From positions 1-15,292 of the forward strand of contig CALWWH010000186.1 in assembly GCA_944385195.1 (NCBI GenBank): DNA of 15,292 nt, written 5' to 3'. A model generated the notes under the pieces. That model did no database searches. It saw only the letters and a program-made list of their open reading frames with translations, and was not told the origin of the DNA. Origin of the DNA: an uncultured Oscillospiraceae bacterium. GTDB lineage: Bacteria > Bacillota > Clostridia > Oscillospirales > Oscillospiraceae. Shown here piece by piece: positions 5,659-13,586 of the stretch. A program made the translations under genes and the position numbers. Each line of letters opens with the position of its first letter. Position 1 is the stretch's first letter.

Positions 5659-6144
5659 TTACACCTGTCCTTTAAGATAAATACTGTCCTCGATGGACGA
5701 GACTTCTGTTTTAGCGTTTTTTAAGAATTCCTGCCGCCAGGGCTCCAGATTTTGTGTGAATGCAGTGGTCAGGAAGATCTCAGCCATTTGACAGCCCAGT
5801 GCCTCGGCCACGATCCAACCACCCATCGTCATTACGTTGGCATCATTGATCGCTCTGGCTTTTTCTGCGGAGTACATGCTTTCGCAGGCTACCGCGTAAA
5901 CACCCTTGAATTTGTTTGCAACGACAGCCATACCTGCGCCAGTCCCGCAGATCAGGATTGCACGGCTATACTCCTGTGCCTGCATTTTTTTTGCAGCAGT
6001 GGCAGCCACTTGATAATAGGGGAGGGCTTCCTCGACGGATCGCGTGCCGCAATCATCCACTTCGTACCCCTTTTCCCTCAAATAAGCGCATACTGCTTCC
6101 TTAAGGGGGAAACCAGACTTGTCTGAACCAATTAAAACTTTCAT
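5659..6144 (-). CDS. RpiB/LacAB-family sugar isomerase with altered active site
   Basis: The product is 161 aa from ATG 6144 (MKVLIGSD), the canonical family start. An ATG at 6156 has GAGAGG directly against it and no spacing, so it is less likely. The family interconverts aldose and ketose phosphates. The catalytic cysteine C66 is kept in ILICGTGAGMAVVANK, as are N100-D101 of the NDAN segment. Other key positions differ from RpiB as I remember it: the His of the DHAG motif is K9 (SDKSGF), the ring-opening His99 is I99, the CH pair is C87-E88, and the C-terminal GGRHxxR phosphate segment reads QNLEPWR, keeping one arginine. A substrate that is open-chain and perhaps carries another acid in place of phosphate would fit. 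It lies between transketolase and transaldolase, so a four- or five-carbon sugar is likely. This assignment is more secure as a family than as a reaction. Confidence 0.85.
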   Translation of the reverse strand: MKVLIGSDKSGFPLKEAVCAYLREKGYEVDDCGTRSVEEALPYYQVAATAAKKMQAQEYSRAILICGTGAGMAVVANKFKGVYAVACESMYSAEKARAINDANVMTMGGWIVAEALGCQMAEIFLTTAFTQNLEPWRQEFLKNAKTEVSSIEDSIYLKGQV

Positions 6145-6160
6145 CTTTGAGCGCATCCTC

Positions 6161-7105
6161 TCATTGTTTTGCCGCGATTGCTGCCCTCGCGGCCGACGCG
6201 ATATGCACGGCTTTCATTCCATATTTTTCTTTCAAAAATTCCGTGCTTCCGACTTCACCAAAGTGATCTTTTACGCCGATCCGCCGCAAAGGCACTGGAT
6301 GGTTTTCACACAGGCACTCAGCCACAGCGCTGCCCAGCCCGTTCAGTATAGAGTGATTCTCACAGGTGACAACGCATCCAGTGCGTGCAGCGCTTTCCAA
6401 TATCAATTCCTTATCCAGGGGTTTGACGGTATGGATATTGATGACATCCGCGTGGATCCCTTCGGCTTCCAGAAGCTGTGCCGCTTCCAACGCCTCGGCC
6501 ACCAGAATGCCACTGCACAGGATAGTCACATCTCCGCCGTCTCTTAGACGAATTCCCTTGCCCAGCTGAACGGGGCACCCCTCATCAAATATTTTGACCG
6601 CGTTACGCCGTAGCAGACGGATATAAACAGGCCCGCTGTGTGCGACAATCTGCGGGAAAGCAGACAGAAGTTGCGCACTGTCCGTTGGCTCAAAAATAGT
6701 CATTCCCGGGATATTCCGCATGATCGCAATATCTTCCATGCTCATATGGGTACCACCATTGAGCTCTGCTGTGACGCCGGGGTCGCTGCCCATCATCTTC
6801 ACATTCAGACCTGCATACGCCACAGACAGCGTGACCTGATCACAGACACGCCGTGTGGTGAAAGGGGTAAAGGTGTGGGTGAATGGAATCTTTCCCATGG
6901 CGGCCATTCCAGCGGCGCAGCCAATCATATTTGCCTCCGCGATACCAACATTGATGGTGCGCTGAGGAAAGGCCTCCTGAAAGCGGCCGGTTCCTGCCGC
7001 TTTCATCAAATCTGCTTCCAAAATAACGATCCGGTCATCCGATTTTGCTGCAGCGATGAGAGCATCGACATAGGTTTCGCGCAGCCATCTCTTCTCCAGT
7101 TCCAC
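6161..7105 (-). CDS. Transketolase, C-terminal subunit
   Basis: The product is 314 aa. It starts at GTG 7105, 7 bases after AGGAGG; the G of that codon is also the last base of the TAG stop of the N-terminal subunit, a one-base overlap that couples the two. The frame is open upstream to 7147, but that would run deep into the partner gene. It carries the pyrimidine-binding domain with catalytic Glu in VGIAEANMIG (E57), the TPFTTRRVCDQV helix, the NGGTHMSMEDIAIMR loop that usually reads DGATHQ..EDIA, and the C-terminal domain with ILCSGILVAEALEAA and VVTCENHSILNGLG. With the next gene it would form a two-gene transketolase moving two-carbon units with thiamine diphosphate. Split transketolases are common in clostridia; this pair's place in a sugar operon suggests a dedicated enzyme. 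Confidence 0.93.
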   Translation of the reverse strand: MELEKRWLRETYVDALIAAAKSDDRIVILEADLMKAAGTGRFQEAFPQRTINVGIAEANMIGCAAGMAAMGKIPFTHTFTPFTTRRVCDQVTLSVAYAGLNVKMMGSDPGVTAELNGGTHMSMEDIAIMRNIPGMTIFEPTDSAQLLSAFPQIVAHSGPVYIRLLRRNAVKIFDEGCPVQLGKGIRLRDGGDVTILCSGILVAEALEAAQLLEAEGIHADVINIHTVKPLDKELILESAARTGCVVTCENHSILNGLGSAVAECLCENHPVPLRRIGVKDHFGEVGSTEFLKEKYGMKAVHIASAARAAIAAKQ

Positions 7106-7932
7106 TACGCATCCTCCTCGTCCAGCATGGCAACGGCCGTCTCCCACATCTCCTGGGTGATGGACATGTTGTGAGAAGCTAGCTGATTTTCGCAGAAATA
7201 ACAGCCCTTTCCCTTGATCGTATCCAGAATAATCATAGAGGGGTGGCCTTTGACTTTCTGAGCGTTGTCAATGGCATGGGCAATCGCTGCGACATCATGG
7301 CCATCTACACTTTGCACATGCCAGCCGAAGGCGCGCCATTTATCCTCCAAAGGATAGAGCCCGTTTTCTGCTTCAATATAGTTATCCAGCTGCATTTTGT
7401 TGTAGTCTGTAAAGGCAATCAGGTTGTCCAGATGCCAGTTTCCGGCCAGCATAGCCGCTTCCCAAATCTGCCCCTCCTGGCTTTCACCGTCGCCAATGAT
7501 GGTATATATGTTGCAGGGACGGCGATCCATCTGTCCTGCTATCGCCATGCCAACGGCAGCAGAGAATCCCTGGCCCAGGGATCCGGTTGTCATGTCCACA
7601 CCCGGCGTCCGGTTCATATCACAGTGACTGGGCAAATTTGTCTCCGGCCGGTTGAGGGTATCCAGCCAGTCCAGGGAGAAGAAACCGCGCAGTGCAAGCG
7701 CTGCGTATACCGCAGGCCCGCCGTGCCCTTTTGACAGAACAAAGCGGTCGCGATCTTCCCATTGCGGATTGTCTGGAGCAATGCGCATTTTATCGAAGTA
7801 TAGCACAGCCAGTACCTCCGGAAGAGAAAGGCTGCCTCCGATGTGGCCCACGCCTAATTTGCCGATGCAGCGTATAGTTTCACGGCGAATTTCCTGAGCC
7901 TTTTGTTGCAAAAACATATTCTGCGCGTTCAC
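7105..7932 (-). CDS. Transketolase, N-terminal subunit
   Basis: The product is 275 aa from GTG 7932, preceded by AGGGG about 9-10 bases upstream and 16 bp after the dehydrogenase stop. It is the diphosphate-binding half. GHIGGSLSLPEVL (29-41) holds H30, RDRFVLSKGHGG holds H70, GSLGQGFSAAVG follows, and the thiamine-diphosphate motif runs from IIGDGESQEGQIWEA (146-159) to TDYNKMQLD (N178). Length and motifs are normal for the half-size form. It needs the C-terminal partner encoded immediately downstream for activity. Confidence 0.94.
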   Translation of the reverse strand: MNAQNMFLQQKAQEIRRETIRCIGKLGVGHIGGSLSLPEVLAVLYFDKMRIAPDNPQWEDRDRFVLSKGHGGPAVYAALALRGFFSLDWLDTLNRPETNLPSHCDMNRTPGVDMTTGSLGQGFSAAVGMAIAGQMDRRPCNIYTIIGDGESQEGQIWEAAMLAGNWHLDNLIAFTDYNKMQLDNYIEAENGLYPLEDKWRAFGWHVQSVDGHDVAAIAHAIDNAQKVKGHPSMIILDTIKGKGCYFCENQLASHNMSITQEMWETAVAMLDEEDA

Positions 7933-7948
7933 CGCAGTTCACCCCTTT

Positions 7949-9070
7949 TTACAGAATTGACCGCAGGAGTCGTTCCACAGTTTCCATATTCATTACTGCA
8001 GGTGTCAGCTGAATAATTTGTGCGGAGAGGGCGACCTCGGCAATATGGGGGATATCTTCCTCTTTTACACCCAACTCGTGCAGACGCAGCGGCATTTTCA
8101 TACTGCCCATCAGCTGCTCTACGCCATCAGCAAAGTCCTCTAAGCATGAATAGCCTAAATAGCTTGCAAGCTCCTGCATTTTTTCCTGCTCTAGTTCGCC
8201 GCTGATGCGCATAAAAGCCGGCAATGTAATAGAACAAGCAATTCCGTGGCTAGCGCCGAACTCCGCGGTCAAGGGGAAGCTGGTGGCATGGATACCAGTC
8301 GTACGGGTCTGGCTAAACGCTACACCGGCGATCAGGCTTGCCTTGCTCATCGCGCTGCGGGCCTCCATATCCTGCGGGTTATCATAGGCTTTTTTTACAT
8401 TCTTCAGGATCAGCTTCATTGCGCCCATTGCCAGCATATCGCACAGAGGCAGAGACTCTTTGTTCCAATAAGCCTCAATGGCGTGGCAAAACGCATCCAT
8501 ACCAGTTGAGGCGGTGACGGCGGGGGGCAATGTGACCGTCAGATCGGGATCAATGGCGGCGATATCAGGCCAGAACTCATTATTGACCATAGGCAGCTTG
8601 ACATGGGTGCTCCGGTTAGTAAATACGCCGACATTCGTCACCTCGCTGCCAGTGCCAGCTGTAGTCGGAATACAAATGAGTCCGGTAGTGCGCGGACACA
8701 GCTTTTTGGTTCCTCCGCTGTAATAGTCATAGATGCTACCAGGGTTGGTCACCAGGCAGGACACGATTTTGGCGACATCCATAGAGCTTCCGCCGCCAAT
8801 CCCCACAACGCAGTCTGCACTATGCTCCCGTGCTACAGCAGCTGCTGCATCCACACTTTCACAGGAGGGATTCGGCTCGATATCGCTGAAATAAGCGACT
8901 TTTTTCCCAGTCATTCCATCGCCGATTGCCTGCGCCACACCGTTTTTATACAAAAACGGGTCTGACACAATCAGTACCTTTTCGCCGGGGATATAATCGG
9001 CTAAGTGCTTGACGAGCCCTCTGCCAAATAGAATTTGTGTTGGCATGTGGAATTTGAATTGTTCTGTCAT
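7949..9070 (-). CDS. Iron-type (group III) alcohol dehydrogenase
   Basis: The product is 373 aa, with ribosome site AAGGAGG 7 bases before ATG 9070 and 2 bases after the exporter stop. An N-terminal nucleotide-binding domain has GIGGGSSMDVAK and PTTAGTGSEVT. The metal site is complete: D192 and H196 in GMDAFCHAIEAY, H261 in GIHATS, H275 in ASHG. The extra histidine found between the last two ligands in FucO-type enzymes (H267 there) is F265 here. The family reduces small aldehydes or oxidises alcohols with NAD(P). Next to transketolase and an exporter, the likely job is to reduce a short aldehyde left after sugar cleavage, for example sulfoacetaldehyde, sulfolactaldehyde, lactaldehyde or glycolaldehyde. 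Family assignment is firm; the substrate is open. Confidence 0.92.
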   Translation of the reverse strand: MTEQFKFHMPTQILFGRGLVKHLADYIPGEKVLIVSDPFLYKNGVAQAIGDGMTGKKVAYFSDIEPNPSCESVDAAAAVAREHSADCVVGIGGGSSMDVAKIVSCLVTNPGSIYDYYSGGTKKLCPRTTGLICIPTTAGTGSEVTNVGVFTNRSTHVKLPMVNNEFWPDIAAIDPDLTVTLPPAVTASTGMDAFCHAIEAYWNKESLPLCDMLAMGAMKLILKNVKKAYDNPQDMEARSAMSKASLIAGVAFSQTRTTGIHATSFPLTAEFGASHGIACSITLPAFMRISGELEQEKMQELASYLGYSCLEDFADGVEQLMGSMKMPLRLHELGVKEEDIPHIAEVALSAQIIQLTPAVMNMETVERLLRSIL

Positions 9071-9072
9071 GT

Positions 9073-10005
9073 TTATTCCTCCTTATTTGCCGGGAGCTCA
9101 GAACGCCCCGTTTGATTCTCTTGATGTCCCACCACAAAGCAACCAGCGCATCCAAGTACGATTGCCATACCGATCACTTGTACCAGCGTCAGCTCCTCGT
9201 CAAACAAAACAAAGGAAATCAGAGCTGCTACAATGGGAACCAGCAGCAGGAAAATTTTTACCAGCCAGACAGGGAAATGACGAAGATTGTAATAGTAGAA
9301 AACATAGATCAATGTTTGACCCAGTGAGGCGATCAACAGTGCGACGGTAATGTTGCGGTCTGTAAGGAAAAACTGCAGCTGACCGAGCGTATCTGTGAGT
9401 GCAGCGGCGATCGTAAATAACACCATGGTGACAAAATTGTTGTAATAGGCCACCACATTATCGCTTACCGGCTGATTCTTGTCGTGCTGGGCACTTTTGA
9501 TCACGAAAGCGTTAATGGATACAAAAAGCGCACTGGCAATAAAAAACAGATTTCCGATACCGCCGATGTCCACGTGGGCAAAGTCGATTCCAAGAACCAG
9601 AACGATACCAAAGAGCATGACGAAAGTGAGGAGCCAGTCTTTGGCGCGGAATTTTTGCTTGTAGATCCAAACAGAGATCAGGTTAACAAAAATAACGTCT
9701 GTTTTCAGCAGTACCGTCCCGATTCCGGCGGGGCACATTGTCAATCCAATAAAAGCGGTTGTATCCAGAAGAAAGCCCAATACACCGATCATAATAAGCT
9801 TTTTCCAGACCTTTTTTACCCGGAAAAGCTCCTTGAGCTGTCCACGGCATCCCATCATCACGGTCAGCAGGATCAGCGTAATAAAGCGGATGACGATACC
9901 AACGGAGAACACCGACATAGCCGCGACCGCCGTGTTTGTAGCCACATAGTAAATGCCCCAGATCAGCGGAAGGATAAGAAGATATAGCAGGGATTTTTTA
10001 TCCAT
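9073..10005 (-). CDS. EamA/DMT-superfamily transporter, probable product exporter
   Basis: The product is 310 aa. The frame opens at TTG 10023, but AGAAGG stands 7 bases before ATG 10005 (MDKKSLLYLLILPLIWGIYY), which is chosen; this leaves 14 bp after the epimerase stop. The protein is almost wholly hydrophobic, with about ten membrane segments in two repeated EamA halves and a hydrophilic, charged tail (HQENQTGRSELPANKEE). DMT proteins usually export or import small metabolites through the cell membrane. Import is already covered by the ABC transporter, so export of the end product made by the neighbouring dehydrogenase is the simplest reading. That role is inferred from position only. Confidence 0.85.
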   Translation of the reverse strand: MDKKSLLYLLILPLIWGIYYVATNTAVAAMSVFSVGIVIRFITLILLTVMMGCRGQLKELFRVKKVWKKLIMIGVLGFLLDTTAFIGLTMCPAGIGTVLLKTDVIFVNLISVWIYKQKFRAKDWLLTFVMLFGIVLVLGIDFAHVDIGGIGNLFFIASALFVSINAFVIKSAQHDKNQPVSDNVVAYYNNFVTMVLFTIAAALTDTLGQLQFFLTDRNITVALLIASLGQTLIYVFYYYNLRHFPVWLVKIFLLLVPIVAALISFVLFDEELTLVQVIGMAIVLGCAGCFVVGHQENQTGRSELPANKEE

Positions 10006-10019
10006 AACAGGACCTTCTT

Positions 10020-11090
10020 TCAAATCCCATCTGCGGAAAAGGCATAGACAGTAGTACTGTCATATTCCTGCCCGGGGCGCAGTGTAATATCTCCAAATTC
10101 CGGTATGTTGGGGGTGTTTGGATGGAATTGCGTCTCCAGGCAAAGGCCGCAGTACTGGTTGTAACGGTAGCCGCCCTTGCCGACAAAAGTAAAATCTCCC
10201 TTGATGTAGTTTGCCGTGTAGAATTGCAGCCCCGGAAGGGTCGTGCGAACTTCCATCACTCGGCCGCTGGAGGGATCCTTCAATCGACACACCGGCTGCA
10301 GGCCATTGCCTGTGCGGTTTAGGACGTAATTCACATCAAAGCCGCCGTCTTTTTCTAGCTGCGGATAGTGGGCATGGATGCGCTCTCCGATTCGTACTGG
10401 CTGCCGCAAATCCATTGGGGTGTTTTCTACAGGCTGAATGGTACCGAGAGGAATACCTCCCTCTCCGGTGGGGGTATAAGCATCGGCGTCAATACAAATT
10501 TCATGGTCTAATATGGTGCCTGCATTGTGACCTGCTAAGTTAAAATAGCTGTGATTGGTGATATTTACCGGCGTCGGAGCGTCGCTGCGGGCGCGGTAGT
10601 GAAGGATCACCTCATTGTCATCGGAAAGCGAGTAGCTTGCCTCCAAGTGCAAATTCCCGGGATACCCCTGATCCCCGTCAGGACTTAAAATGGTAAGCTT
10701 CAAGGTTTCCAGCCCATTTTCCATACAGGGCATGGCGGCAAACACTTTTTTGTCAAAGCCGCCAAGGCCGCCGTGAAGATGATGTGGCGGCGCATTCTCG
10801 TCCAAATGGTAAGTCACACCATTCAGCACAAAGGATGCTCCGGAGATTCGGTTGGCACATCTTCCAACCAGCGCGCCAAAATAGGGATTGCGGATCAGGT
10901 AAGGATCCAGCGTATCAAATCCTGTAATGACGTCGGCCAGCTTTCCGTCCCGGTCAGGAACCCAAAGCTGCACTAATTTTGCGCCATATGTGCTGACAGA
11001 CAGTTTCATCCCATTCCGATTGGTCAGGGTATAGAGCTCCACGGCCTGACCATCTCCGGTTCGGCCAAAAGCTGTTTTTATGATCGACAC
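10020..11090 (-). CDS. galM: Aldose 1-epimerase (mutarotase)
   Basis: The product is 356 aa from GTG 11090, 5 bases after GGAAGG and 13 bp after the isomerase stop. The frame continues upstream to 11165, but only by overlapping the isomerase gene. Family landmarks are NPYFGALVGRCANRI, HHLHGG (H106), the catalytic NITNHSYFNLAG (H180) and LCLETQFHPNTPN (catalytic E319). The 74-residue gap between the two histidines equals that in Lactococcus GalM. It interconverts the alpha and beta forms of an aldose in the cytoplasm, giving the isomerase next door the anomer it needs. The symbol marks the family; the sugar need not be galactose. Confidence 0.92.
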   Translation of the reverse strand: MSIIKTAFGRTGDGQAVELYTLTNRNGMKLSVSTYGAKLVQLWVPDRDGKLADVITGFDTLDPYLIRNPYFGALVGRCANRISGASFVLNGVTYHLDENAPPHHLHGGLGGFDKKVFAAMPCMENGLETLKLTILSPDGDQGYPGNLHLEASYSLSDDNEVILHYRARSDAPTPVNITNHSYFNLAGHNAGTILDHEICIDADAYTPTGEGGIPLGTIQPVENTPMDLRQPVRIGERIHAHYPQLEKDGGFDVNYVLNRTGNGLQPVCRLKDPSSGRVMEVRTTLPGLQFYTANYIKGDFTFVGKGGYRYNQYCGLCLETQFHPNTPNIPEFGDITLRPGQEYDSTTVYAFSADGI

Positions 11091-11103
11091 ACTATCCTTC
11101 CTC

Positions 11104-12546
11104 TCACCGCATTGTCGGATTTTGCAGATAGGGGCGATAAGAAGAGAAGTCCATGGGTTCCACATTCAGCCATGCCATTACCTCACGCAATTCATTTTCT
11201 ACATGGCCCTCAACGATGGGGTAGTGGTGCTGATACCCCTGAGACAGAACCGCGTTAATGAGATTACGGACAGCCAGAGGACTTCCATCCACTGTCAGAT
11301 TCCCAACCCAGCCTCGACTGCCGTCAAAGCTGTGATCTGCCTTCTCAATAAAATCGCCAGAGAAGAGCATCATGTGCTTGTAATTGTTTGTCAGTCTGGC
11401 CACTGTAACGGGACGCTCCCCGTAATACATATCATTGACCCCGACAACCTTGATATCATCTGCGCCGGTAACATGACTGCCGGGCTTATAGTGGCCGGCC
11501 AGTGTGCAACCGGCATGGTTGGCATAGTGAGAGGGGGCGGAGCCGCAATGCCATACCAGGACGCTCTGGTCCTTTTCATCAAACTTGGAGAGATCCATCA
11601 GCATCGGCTGGTTTCCGGTGAGGTCGCGCAAAACCATAGCGGTGATGATGCTGTCCACATCACCCTCGCAAGCGGCAAGGATACCGTGCTCCAACAAGCG
11701 ACCGATGACAGCGCAGACAACAATCCCCATCTCTTTTCGGAACTTTGGCCAACAGCTGATAGCAATAGCATCAAATCCACGTTCCTGAACGATATCCCGG
11801 AACGCCTGGTAAACACGGGCGGATGTCTCCACATGCTCTGCATCCATTTCATCGCGGATGCATACATATTCCGAACGGAGTTCTTCCACGGCCGGACGGA
11901 TTTCTTCCGGGGTATAGGCCAGGGCACGGGACTGTACGTCGGAGAATTCCAAGGTATCATCCACCTTTACCCCCAGCCGTTCCCAGGTCCGGCGGGGATC
12001 ATAGCAGAAATCGTAAAAGCCGGGAGCGATGCCGCCGATTAGACCAATTTTAGCCCCGCGCAGATGCTTGAGAGCACGGAGCGCCTTCACTGTGATGGAA
12101 AAACGCTCAAGAAACAGGTCGTCCTCCAGCTCACCGTAGAACCACTTATATTTGGGCGTGTAGCCCAGGTACTGACGAAGGATACTCGCGTACATGTTGA
12201 TGCCGCAGAAGGAGTTGTTGGGGATTGCGCCGGTCTCTGTGATCTCCGGCACACCCCATAGGCCGATGGGGAGCCCTGTATCGGCCAGGGGGAGCAGGAT
12301 TTCGCCTGCGGCAAAGGTAGAGACCTGAATCATAAGAAAATCAGGGTGCATGTCCAAGATTTTTTCCCGGGCCATCTCGGCACTTTTTCCGTCAGGAATC
12401 GGCTCCTCAATGTAGCAGAGTTCAAAATCCATTTCCTGAGACAGTTTTTTCATTCCGGGTAAATATTTATTTTCATACTCGCGTTTTCCGCTTCCCCAGA
12501 AACTGGTCTGCACTGCGCTCACCAGACAAATTTTTAATTGATCCAT
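11104..12546 (-). CDS. L-fucose/L-arabinose-isomerase-like sugar isomerase
   Basis: The product is 480 aa from ATG 12546, 7 bases after AGGAGG. The N-terminal two-thirds has the Rossmann-like lobes of the FucI/AraA superfamily (DFLMIQVSTFAAGEILLPL; GAKIGLIGGIAPGFYDF). The metal and catalytic region has E294 in AACEGDVDSI, D318 in MLMDLSKFD and H333 in VLVWHCGSAPSHYANH. It is shorter than E. coli FucI (about 590 aa), so it belongs to the generic FucI/AraA-like group. Such enzymes turn an aldose into a ketose with a divalent metal. Flanked by a mutarotase and a PfkB kinase, it should make the ketose on which the later enzymes act. The sulfoquinovose isomerases of Firmicutes are, as I recall, from this superfamily, so that substrate is possible. 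Confidence 0.87.
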   Translation of the reverse strand: MDQLKICLVSAVQTSFWGSGKREYENKYLPGMKKLSQEMDFELCYIEEPIPDGKSAEMAREKILDMHPDFLMIQVSTFAAGEILLPLADTGLPIGLWGVPEITETGAIPNNSFCGINMYASILRQYLGYTPKYKWFYGELEDDLFLERFSITVKALRALKHLRGAKIGLIGGIAPGFYDFCYDPRRTWERLGVKVDDTLEFSDVQSRALAYTPEEIRPAVEELRSEYVCIRDEMDAEHVETSARVYQAFRDIVQERGFDAIAISCWPKFRKEMGIVVCAVIGRLLEHGILAACEGDVDSIITAMVLRDLTGNQPMLMDLSKFDEKDQSVLVWHCGSAPSHYANHAGCTLAGHYKPGSHVTGADDIKVVGVNDMYYGERPVTVARLTNNYKHMMLFSGDFIEKADHSFDGSRGWVGNLTVDGSPLAVRNLINAVLSQGYQHHYPIVEGHVENELREVMAWLNVEPMDFSSYRPYLQNPTMR

Positions 12547-12588
12547 ATGAAATCCTCCTTTTCTTTGTCGGGATTTGGTCCCTTGTTG

Positions 12589-13548
12589 CTACTTCCCATA
12601 AAATGCGTCCATCTCGCGTATGGCGGTCTCCCAATCAGGGACACCTGCCGTAGCCCCCAGCTTACCGCAATTGAGACTTGCCACCGTGTTGGCAAATTGT
12701 GCGCATTTTTCCATGCTCCAGCCCTGGCGCAGCCCAATGATATAGCCTGCGTCGAAGCTGTCTCCGGCCCCCGTGGTGTCTACCACTGGGACAGGCAATG
12801 GCAGTACCACCAATGGTGCGCTGTCACGACTGAAAATTTTGCAGCCCTCCGGTCCTGTTTTTGCAATCACGGTCTTGACCCCGACATCCAGCAGGTATTG
12901 CGCGCTCTCATCCAGGGAGTCCTTCCCGGCGACTTTCATCAGCTGCGATTCATTCAAAAACAGGTAGTCGATACAGTCGATAAAGGAATCCATTGCCGCA
13001 AACCATCGGCCAAAGGGGTCCGATGCTGCGGTATCCAGAGAGACCCTTCCGCCCATACGCTGAAATTCTTGAATAATGTTGCGCAGATCCGGTTCGATGT
13101 TCGGAAACTGGAAATAGCCGTTGATATGCATGAAGTCGTATCGGCTGAGATCGACCCGATCAAAATCGGTTTTGTCAATACCACGGTTCGCACCCTGAGC
13201 GGTGACAAAGCAGCGCCTGCCGTTTTTATGTACCAGGCCAACCGCAATACCAGTCGTACGTGCAGCGTCTGTGGCCAGTGCAGTACAGTCCACACCGTCG
13301 CTTTCAATATCGCGCCGGACCAATTCTCCGAAGTAGTCGCCGCCTACACGCCCCAGCAGATCCACGGGTACTCCGAGACGGCCAAAGGTTCTGGCGCTGT
13401 TGCTGGCACCGCCGCCTACTGCTATGACAGAGCGATCGCCGCCAATGTTTTCCTCCCAGTTCTGTGGCAAGCGGTCTAGTCCGCTGACCAGTACATCCGC
13501 CATCACCAGACCGAAGCATAAGACCTTTTTGCATCGTTGTGCACCCAT
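12589..13548 (-). CDS. PfkB-family carbohydrate kinase
   Basis: The product is 319 aa, normal for ribokinase-like enzymes, with AGGGGG 7 bases before ATG 13548. The first PfkB signature is AVGGGASNSARTFGRLG, with GRVGGDYFGELV after it. The second signature is DTTGAGDSFDAGYIIGL, with catalytic base D263. The TAKTGPEG-like strand (VIAKTGPEGCKIF) is also typical. It would use ATP to phosphorylate a sugar, probably the ketose from the isomerase encoded 42 bp downstream. This step is not part of the published transketolase route for sulfoquinovose, so the kinase is the main argument for another substrate or for a side role. Confidence 0.92.
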   Translation of the reverse strand: MGAQRCKKVLCFGLVMADVLVSGLDRLPQNWEENIGGDRSVIAVGGGASNSARTFGRLGVPVDLLGRVGGDYFGELVRRDIESDGVDCTALATDAARTTGIAVGLVHKNGRRCFVTAQGANRGIDKTDFDRVDLSRYDFMHINGYFQFPNIEPDLRNIIQEFQRMGGRVSLDTAASDPFGRWFAAMDSFIDCIDYLFLNESQLMKVAGKDSLDESAQYLLDVGVKTVIAKTGPEGCKIFSRDSAPLVVLPLPVPVVDTTGAGDSFDAGYIIGLRQGWSMEKCAQFANTVASLNCGKLGATAGVPDWETAIREMDAFYGK

Positions 13549-13586
13549 TCTGTTTCCCCCTCTCCTATCAGCTTCACATCAGGGGC

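Noticed and set aside
8261..8290. F265 of the dehydrogenase first looked like loss of a metal ligand.
   Set aside because: Spacing to the last His (14 from H261 to H275) matches the ligand pair of FucO, so H261 and H275 are the ligands and F265 replaces the non-ligand histidine between them.
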